Positions 51,020 to 56,651 of a stretch of 56,651 nt of DNA are shown piece by piece. A program made the position numbers and the translations under genes. Source of the stretch: an uncultured Pelagibacteraceae bacterium (GTDB lineage Bacteria > Pseudomonadota > Alphaproteobacteria > Pelagibacterales > Pelagibacteraceae); assembly GCA_902633335.1 (NCBI GenBank), contig CACPFY010000008.1, positions 1 through 56,651 of the forward strand, written 5' to 3'. Each line of letters opens with the position of its first letter. The first letter of the stretch is position 1. The notes below the pieces were generated by a model. The model did no database searches, was not told the origin of the DNA, and worked only from the letters and a program-made list of their open reading frames with translations.

Positions 51020-53997
51020 GAGGTTAACCTTTTGTTTTCGGGATCAATGAAAACTGGATTTACTATCTCTACAGGAATATTTTTTGTATTTCCTGACACT
51101 GTAACAAAAAATCTTTGACCAAGTAAATTGTTGCCTCCTTTTATCATCGCTAAACCGATTGATTTATTTAAGTTTGGGCTGTGATAGCTTGATGAAACGT
51201 GACCAAGATATTTAATAGGGTTTTTAATCTTATTTGGTAATTTATTAATTTCTACAATATGTTGTCCTTCTTCAATCATATCTGATTGATTTATTGGTAA
51301 TAAACCAACTAGTTGCTTTCTGTCATTTCTTGCAGTATCAGGTCTTGAAAGTGATCTTTTTCCTATGAAGTCCTTTTTATTCTTACCTATCATCCAATTA
51401 TAATTTAAATCTAGTGGAGTTACAGTTCCATCAGTTTCTTGGCCGACAACAATGTATCCTTTTTCTGCTCTCAATAAGTGCATTGTTTCAGTTCCGTAAG
51501 GGATTAAGTTGAAAACTTTCCCACAAGAAAAAATCTTTTCCCATAATTCTAATCCGTATTTTGGAGGTATATAAATTTCATAACCCAACTCCCCAGTAAA
51601 ACTTGCTCTCATTATTCTAATTTTAGTATCTTGATAATCGAAGTTTTTAAATGTCATGAATGGAAAAGCCTCATTGCTAAAATCTATATGAGGGAACACT
51701 CTGGCCATGATATCTCTTGTTTTAGGTCCACTAATATTGAACGTAGAGAATTGTTCTGTAATTGAATTTAAATAAACTTGCAAATGAGGCCACTCAGTCT
51801 GTAAATATTCTTCCATATCTGCTAAAACTTTAGGTGCGCCACTTGAGGTTGTTGTGGCAATAAAATGTTGATCACTTATTTTACAAATTATACCGTCATC
51901 TTTTATCATTCCATCTTCTCCAAGCATTAATGCATATCTCGAAGTCATTGGTTTCATTTTTGTGAAAGCATTAGTATACATAAGATTCATAAATTCTAAT
52001 GCATCTCTTCCTTTAATCTCTATCTTTCCAAGTGTGCTTCCATCTAGAATACCAGCTCCTTGCCTTAACATCTTTGACTCTCTTTGGACTGCTTGGTGCA
52101 TGGTCTCATCATTATTTGCTTTGAAATACCAGGGTCTTTTCCACTGACCAACATCCTCAAATACAGCATTATTTTCTAAATGCCATGAATGAATAGAAGT
52201 TTTTCTCTCAGGGTCATAAAATTCATATGTGCTTCTACCTGCTATCGCTGCAAAACTTAAAGGAGCATAAGGCGGTCTATAAGTAGTTGTGCCTACTTCA
52301 GCTATTTCTTTTTTAAGAAGTTTAGAGACAAGAGCTAGAGAGTTAATACTACTAATTTTTCCTTGATCAGTTCCCATACTGTTAGTCGTGTATCTTTTTA
52401 AATGCTCTATACGATCAAACCCCTCTGTAATTGCTTGTTTTAAATCATTTATAGTCACATCATTATGTAAATCAATAAATGACTTAGACCAATTAGAGTT
52501 TTTTTTCTTCTTAGTTTCCCATAACTCTCTAAGAGAAAATTTATTTGTTACATTACATTTAATTTCTAAATTGGCTTTTTTTGTTTTTAAAAATGATAAC
52601 TTTTGATTAATTTCATCACATAATTTTTTAAAATTATAATTACCGCTTACAGATCCCAATGTAAGTGTTCTTTGAAAAGATGTATCTGGTTTAAATGAGG
52701 CTATTAGCTTATCCCACTTTACTAAACCTTTTGATTGAGTAAATAAATGAATGTCAGGATTGAACCCACCTGAAACACAAAGCATTGAAGAATTTAATTT
52801 AAAATAGTTCTTTCCATTTCTTATAGTAATTTTTTCAACTTTTTTATTTCCATCGCATCCCTCGACTTCGGAGTCAAAATAAGAAGTTATGTTATTATTT
52901 TTTAAAAATTTTTTTATTTCGGTTTCGATTTCATCTTTTTTTCTTGAGTCTATATAGGCTTCGGGTTTGTATCCCAAACTTGTCATAGACTTTAGTAAAC
53001 TAAAAGTTGAAGAATTGTTTGTAAATATTACTGGTTTACTTTCAGGTATAACTCCATATCTATGAATATATTTTTCAAAAGATGACGCTAGCATGACCCC
53101 AGGTAAGTCATTATTTCTAAATGAAATAAATCTTTCTATGTGTCCATTAGATAAAATGGTAAGAGAAGTTCTTATTTTATGAAGAGTAAGTTCTGATTTT
53201 TTTAAATCAATTTTTCTACCTGAATATTTGTCCTCAAGAGCTACTAAGTGATTTGTAAAATTATAAGTTGTTACTAATGTATTTTTCAGGATAGTAATAT
53301 TTTTTGAATCAGATAATAATTCTTCTGTCTCTTTTATCCATTCTAATGGACTAATACCATTTATGCTGTCCACTTTATTTGAATTTTTTAATATACCCCC
53401 CAAAAAACTATCTTGCTCGATCAATAAAACTTTATATTTTGTATTAACAAATTTTCTTGCAGTAATTAACCCGCTTAATCCTCCACCTATTATAACGATA
53501 TCTGTATTATGATATTGGTGAATACTTTTTGATCTAAAGTTTTTCGGAGGTTTTCCTAATCCAGCTGATTTCCTAATTAGTGGCTCGTAAATATTTTTCC
53601 AAAATCCTTTTGGACCCATGAATGTTTTATAATAAAAACCTGCCGAAAAAATTGGTGATAAAATATTGTTTATAGCCCCTAAATCAAACTTTAAAGAAGG
53701 CCATCGATTTTGACTTGAAATTTCCATACCATCGTAAACGCGTTTAATTGTAGCTCGTGTATTGGGCTCATTGTGCTCACTTAAAATCTGCACTAAAGCA
53801 TTAGGTTCTTCAATGCCACAAGTATAAATTCCTCTTGGTCTATGATATTTAAAACTTCTTCCAACTAATCTAATATTATTTCTTAACAAAGCTGATGCTA
53901 TAGTGTCTCCTTCATATGCAGGGAGGTTTTTGCCATCAAAAGTGAAGTTTATTTTATTTTTTGATATATATGGACACTCGTTATTAATCGCCGTCAT
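51016..53997 (-). CDS. soxA: Sarcosine oxidase alpha subunit
   Basis: A 993-residue SoxA, the expected length of about 960-1000. The N-terminal domain (FTFDGKNLPAYEGDTIASALL, GRSFKYHRPRGIYTCGIEEPNAL) is the ferredoxin-like region without iron ligands. A Rossmann domain starts at DIVIIGGGLSGLITARKF near 172 and binds NAD. From about residue 600 follows a GcvT-like folate domain with STLGKIEIKGRDALEFMNLMYTN, MRASFTGELGYEIYIPP and MHLLRAEKGYIVVGQETDGTV. It transfers the sarcosine methyl carbon to tetrahydrofolate. It is coupled to soxD (1 base gap) and soxG. Confidence 0.95.
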   Translation of the reverse strand: MTAINNECPYISKNKINFTFDGKNLPAYEGDTIASALLRNNIRLVGRSFKYHRPRGIYTCGIEEPNALVQILSEHNEPNTRATIKRVYDGMEISSQNRWPSLKFDLGAINNILSPIFSAGFYYKTFMGPKGFWKNIYEPLIRKSAGLGKPPKNFRSKSIHQYHNTDIVIIGGGLSGLITARKFVNTKYKVLLIEQDSFLGGILKNSNKVDSINGISPLEWIKETEELLSDSKNITILKNTLVTTYNFTNHLVALEDKYSGRKIDLKKSELTLHKIRTSLTILSNGHIERFISFRNNDLPGVMLASSFEKYIHRYGVIPESKPVIFTNNSSTFSLLKSMTSLGYKPEAYIDSRKKDEIETEIKKFLKNNNITSYFDSEVEGCDGNKKVEKITIRNGKNYFKLNSSMLCVSGGFNPDIHLFTQSKGLVKWDKLIASFKPDTSFQRTLTLGSVSGNYNFKKLCDEINQKLSFLKTKKANLEIKCNVTNKFSLRELWETKKKKNSNWSKSFIDLHNDVTINDLKQAITEGFDRIEHLKRYTTNSMGTDQGKISSINSLALVSKLLKKEIAEVGTTTYRPPYAPLSFAAIAGRSTYEFYDPERKTSIHSWHLENNAVFEDVGQWKRPWYFKANNDETMHQAVQRESKMLRQGAGILDGSTLGKIEIKGRDALEFMNLMYTNAFTKMKPMTSRYALMLGEDGMIKDDGIICKISDQHFIATTTSSGAPKVLADMEEYLQTEWPHLQVYLNSITEQFSTFNISGPKTRDIMARVFPHIDFSNEAFPFMTFKNFDYQDTKIRIMRASFTGELGYEIYIPPKYGLELWEKIFSCGKVFNLIPYGTETMHLLRAEKGYIVVGQETDGTVTPLDLNYNWMIGKNKKDFIGKRSLSRPDTARNDRKQLVGLLPINQSDMIEEGQHIVEINKLPNKIKNPIKYLGHVSSSYHSPNLNKSIGLAMIKGGNNLLGQRFFVTVSGNTKNIPVEIVNPVFIDPENKRLTS

Positions 53998-53998
53998 T

Positions 53999-54349
53999 TT
54001 ACTTCTTTACCGCAAAATTCCCTGAGCCTACAGAGGGTTCTCCTGATGGAGACTTTAAAGTGTTTTCAAACTCGGTAAGGTCAGGTCTTTTTTCATTAAC
54101 TTTATATACTTTTAAAATCTGGTCCGTTGAGGTGTTCCTAACTACATTAAACCATTTTTTACATCCATGTGAATGTACCCATCTCTCATAAAAAATACCT
54201 TTAGGATTATTTCTATAAAAAACATACTCACCCCAATCTTTATCGGATAAGCTCTCTGGATTTTTAGGTCTAACTACGTGAGCCTCACCACCGTTTGCAA
54301 ACTCTGACTGATCTCTCTCTCCGCAATATGGGCATTTTATTAAAATCAT
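53999..54349 (-). CDS. soxD: Sarcosine oxidase delta subunit
   Basis: A 116-residue SoxD with the zinc site: IKCPYCGERDQSEFANGGEAHVVRP near the N-terminus gives two Cys and a His. The fourth ligand comes from the later HSHGCKKWFNVVRNTSTDQILKVYK. DKDWGEYVFYRNNPKGIFYERW is diagnostic for the subunit. It is a small structural component of the heterotetrameric complex. Two-base and one-base gaps join it to soxB and soxA. Confidence 0.95.
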   Translation of the reverse strand: MILIKCPYCGERDQSEFANGGEAHVVRPKNPESLSDKDWGEYVFYRNNPKGIFYERWVHSHGCKKWFNVVRNTSTDQILKVYKVNEKRPDLTEFENTLKSPSGEPSVGSGNFAVKK

Positions 54350-54351
54350 AA

Positions 54352-55602
54352 CTAATGTGCTACTGCTGCAGCACCGTGCTCGTCTATTAATCTTCCATCA
54401 GAAAATCTGCTTAAAGCAAAAGGAGCATTTATTTTATGTGGTTCATCTTTAGCAATAGTATGTGCAAATACATTTGCACTTCCCGGAGTAGCTTTAAATC
54501 CACCAGTGCCCCAACCACAATTAAAATACAAACCTTCAACATCACATTTACTGATTATTGGACTAGCGTCAGGACAGATATCAACAATACCTCCCCATTG
54601 TCTGAGCATTTTCATTTTTCCGAATATTGGATAAAGTTCAACTATAGCTCTTACAGTTTCTTCAATAACATCATATCCACCTCTTTGCGTAAAAGAATTA
54701 TAACCGTCTGTTCCTGCTCCAATAACTAATTCTCCTTTGTCGGACTGACTGACATAGGCGTGTACCGCATTAGACATTACAACTGTATTAATTATAGGCT
54801 TAATTGGTTCAGATACTAAAGCTTGTAAAGGTCTGCTTTGTAAAGGCAACCTTACTCCAGCTGTTGCTGCAAGTACGCTAGTGTGACCTGAAGCTACAAC
54901 ACCAATCTTCTTTGATTTAATAAAGCCTTTTGTTGTTTCTACACCCTCAACTTTATAATTATCTGTTCTAATTCCTTTTACTTCACAATTTTGTATTATA
55001 TCAACACCTAATTCATCAGCTCTCATTGCATACCCCCAGGCAACAGCATCATGTCTAGCCACTCCTCCTCTTGGTTGATAAGCAGCACCAAGAACTGGAT
55101 ATCTTAAGTTATCAGTATTCATAATTGGAACTAAATCTTTAACTTCCTTTTTGTCTAACCACTTAGTATCTAGTCCGTTTAATCTGTTAGCAGAAACTCT
55201 TCGTTTGATCTCTTTAATGTCATGCTCATTATGTGCCAAATTTAAAACTCCTCTTTGACTAAACATCATATTATAATTTAAATCTTCTGATAAATTCTCC
55301 CATAACTTAACAGCATGGTCGTAAAGATATGCACTTTCGTCCCATAAATAATTAGATCTTATAATTGTAGTATTTCTTCCAGTATTGCCACTGCCTAGCC
55401 AACCTTTTTCTATAACTGCTATATTTTTAATTCCGTGGTGCTTTGCTAAATAATAAGCGGTTCCTAACCCATGACCTCCTCCTCCAACTATAATAACATC
55501 ATAATGTTTTTTTGGATTTGGATTTCGCCACATCTTTCCCCAATTCTCATTATTTGAGAGTGAGTTTTTTACTATACTTGCTATAGAATATTTTTTTTTC
55601 AC
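54352..55602 (-). CDS. soxB: Sarcosine oxidase beta subunit
   Basis: A 416-residue flavoprotein that oxidises sarcosine. [22 protein letters not shown] is the FAD motif, then [28 protein letters not shown] carries the histidine (about residue 184) equivalent to the one that binds FMN covalently in characterised sarcosine oxidases. The C-terminus has [24 protein letters not shown]. The frame extends to a TTG at 55617; the GTG at 55602 gives the usual family start ([14 protein letters not shown]). It heads the soxB-D-A-G operon. It works together with gcv and with the dimethylglycine-dehydrogenase-like gene to harvest methyl carbons. Confidence 0.94.
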   Translation of the reverse strand: MKKKYSIASIVKNSLSNNENWGKMWRNPNPKKHYDVIIVGGGGHGLGTAYYLAKHHGIKNIAVIEKGWLGSGNTGRNTTIIRSNYLWDESAYLYDHAVKLWENLSEDLNYNMMFSQRGVLNLAHNEHDIKEIKRRVSANRLNGLDTKWLDKKEVKDLVPIMNTDNLRYPVLGAAYQPRGGVARHDAVAWGYAMRADELGVDIIQNCEVKGIRTDNYKVEGVETTKGFIKSKKIGVVASGHTSVLAATAGVRLPLQSRPLQALVSEPIKPIINTVVMSNAVHAYVSQSDKGELVIGAGTDGYNSFTQRGGYDVIEETVRAIVELYPIFGKMKMLRQWGGIVDICPDASPIISKCDVEGLYFNCGWGTGGFKATPGSANVFAHTIAKDEPHKINAPFALSRFSDGRLIDEHGAAAVAH

Positions 55603-55641
55603 AACTAAAAGTACCAAAAAAATTTAATATCAGCCAGTGAA

Positions 55642-55983
55642 TTAATCTAAGATCTTAATTTTTGAACTTTTATTTATTTGGCTTTTTAATTCAGAAACTC
55701 TTTTTTTAAGAATTGAGCAAACTTCAGTTTCTGTGATTTCAAGAAAATTAACACATTTGATTTTTTCCCTCTCAGGGTTGTGTTTTTCTGCGAAGCCAAT
55801 AGCGTGTTCTATACTAGATTTTCCTGTCGACTTTTTAATTCCGTAATCAAGAGCAGAAGTGAAAGAAGATCTAGCTATATTTCCCCCGCCAGCAGCTGAA
55901 GATACCGGTCCCAGAAATGCAACAGTTTCAGCACACCCAGTGACAAATATAGTTAGTAATAAACTAATAAAAATTTTCTTCAA
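55642..55983 (-). CDS. Small putative lipoprotein
   Basis: A 113-residue protein with a lipoprotein signal: MKKIFISLLLTIFVTGC gives lipidated Cys17. It then has a Gly/Ser-rich FLGPVSSAAGGGNIARSSFTSALDYGIKKSTGKSS segment, reminiscent of small SAR11 lipoproteins, and a polar C-terminal half predicted helical (LEITETEVCSILKKRVSELKSQIN). I do not recognise a functional family. It has its own 100-base upstream region and a ribosome site (GAGGG), and is 39 bases upstream of soxB's start. Confidence 0.7.
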   Translation of the reverse strand: MKKIFISLLLTIFVTGCAETVAFLGPVSSAAGGGNIARSSFTSALDYGIKKSTGKSSIEHAIGFAEKHNPEREKIKCVNFLEITETEVCSILKKRVSELKSQINKSSKIKILD

Positions 55984-56090
55984 TTTTCCCTCTTTTATTT
56001 TTTAATGCTTATATGTTATTTGCCTCTCATAAAAACATTTATTTGCTCACATTGAGCTTATCAAAAACAACCAGAAATTGTAAAGCATTT

Positions 56091-56651
56091 TTACTTAATT
56101 TCTCGAATCGGCTTATTATTAATACATGAATTGAGGTTTTCTATCATCTGAAAATAAAACTTAGAATAATTTTCCACAGTTACATATCCTAAGTGCGGCA
56201 ATAAGAAAGCATTAGGTAAAAATCTAAGTTTATGATCTTGGGGTAAAGGTTCTTGATTATAAACGTCTAAACCTGCACCAGCGATTTCATCGTTTTCTAA
56301 AGCTTCTATTAAATCTTTTTCATTTATTATCTCGCCTCTAGAAGTGTTGATTAAAAAAGAGGACTTTTTCATTTCTTTAAATTCTTTTTTTGTAATTAAG
56401 TTTTTATATTTATCACCTAAAACAACATGAATAGATAAAACGTCTGAAGTTTTAATCAAGTCATCTTTGCTCATTGGTAAAACATTTAATTTATTAGCTT
56501 CGGATAAATTTAAATTTTCACTCCATGCAGAAACTTCCATACCAAAAGCTTGACCAATTTTAGCTACTTGGCTTCCGATTTTACCTAGACCTATAATTCC
56601 TAATCTTTTACCTTTTAGTTCATAACCAATAGTCGTTTGCCAGTATCCTTG
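56091..56651 (-). CDS. D-isomer-specific 2-hydroxyacid dehydrogenase (5' truncated by the window end)
   Basis: The frame runs off the right edge with no start in the window; 186 residues of C-terminal NAD-binding and catalytic domain are visible. The dinucleotide fold has GIIGLGKIGSQVAKIGQAFGMEV, followed by TSRGEIINEKDLIEAL with the catalytic Arg, DVYNQEPLP with Glu and LLPHLGYVTVENY with His, the standard triad order. The family includes SerA, glyoxylate/hydroxypyruvate and lactate-type enzymes. The substrate cannot be decided from the piece, and glyoxylate or phosphoglycerate would both fit serine and glycine metabolism nearby. It ends 107 bases upstream of the lipoprotein gene. Confidence 0.88.
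   Translation of the reverse strand, partial: QGYWQTTIGYELKGKRLGIIGLGKIGSQVAKIGQAFGMEVSAWSENLNLSEANKLNVLPMSKDDLIKTSDVLSIHVVLGDKYKNLITKKEFKEMKKSSFLINTSRGEIINEKDLIEALENDEIAGAGLDVYNQEPLPQDHKLRFLPNAFLLPHLGYVTVENYSKFYFQMIENLNSCINNKPIREIK

Noticed and set aside
56045-56057. Small hairpin GCTCA-loop-TGAGC between the dehydrogenase and the lipoprotein gene
   Set aside because: Only five pairs and no proper T run directly after it, so I do not call it a terminator.
1-56651. CRISPR arrays, tRNA or rRNA genes, insertion sequences, phage genes, toxin-antitoxin pairs and restriction systems
   Set aside because: Looked for through the window and not seen; the only repeats are the two short TTAA arrays and the expected similarity of paralogous transporter genes.

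Overview
The window is a dense, strongly AT-rich stretch of bacterial chromosome that reads as a streamlined marine alphaproteobacterium of the SAR11 group (Candidatus Pelagibacter or a close relative). The evidence is the composition, intergenic gaps that are mostly a few bases, many 1-4 base start/stop overlaps, a tandem SAM-II/SAM-V leader of the kind known from SAR11, a tandem glycine riboswitch before gcvT, and a gene set typical of the group: glycine cleavage, dimethylglycine and sarcosine oxidation, and several Liv-type and tripartite importers. The assignment is by recognition; no database search was run. No rRNA, tRNA, insertion sequence, phage gene or CRISPR array was seen, and no gene-free stretch exceeds about 210 bases.

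Layout. 1-975: the end of an unrecognised gene and a short-chain dehydrogenase. 972-4667 (-): a lipid-modification cluster (DUF3833 lipoprotein, cyclopropane-fatty-acid-synthase-like methyltransferase, DUF1365, FAD oxidoreductase) that directly continues the gcvT-gcvH-gcvP operon (4671-9029, -). The operon begins with a tandem glycine riboswitch at 9047-9208. 9224-13793: EamA and MATE transporters, a TerC protein, an FAD protein whose 3' end is also a terminator, and an outer-membrane beta-barrel protein. 13955-18725 (-): a LysE exporter, aconitase and an MmgE/PrpD protein, tightly packed. 18797-24585 (-): livH-M-G-F-K followed by a terminator, csaA and a DUF411 protein. 24593-26867: a ProC-like reductase, an AbrB-type membrane protein and a DoxX protein.

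26873-36603 (-) is the most unusual block. A second Liv-type ABC importer runs without gaps into azlC, azlD and a CsiD/GlaH-type (glutarate 2-hydroxylase family) iron/2-oxoglutarate dioxygenase, followed by a TctCBA tripartite importer. 36681-41801 holds small housekeeping genes: LysE, DUF2805, glutaredoxin, ribokinase, CcdA, a secreted histidine phosphatase, MsrB, CysE and a VOC protein. 41829-43301: a strong promoter, SAM-II aptamer, terminator and SAM-V aptamer ahead of metY. 43367-49130 (+): a dimethylglycine/sarcosine-dehydrogenase-like flavoprotein with etfB, etfA and ETF:quinone oxidoreductase. 49176-50498: an MFS transporter. 50495-55602 (-): soxBDAG for heterotetrameric sarcosine oxidase. 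55642 to the end (-): a small lipoprotein and a truncated 2-hydroxyacid dehydrogenase.

Together the genes describe a cell that imports small organic and amino acids, strips methyl groups from dimethylglycine and sarcosine, passes the electrons through ETF to quinone, cleaves the resulting glycine for one-carbon units and ammonia, and gates glycine cleavage and methionine synthesis by riboswitches rather than by protein regulators, none of which is visible here.
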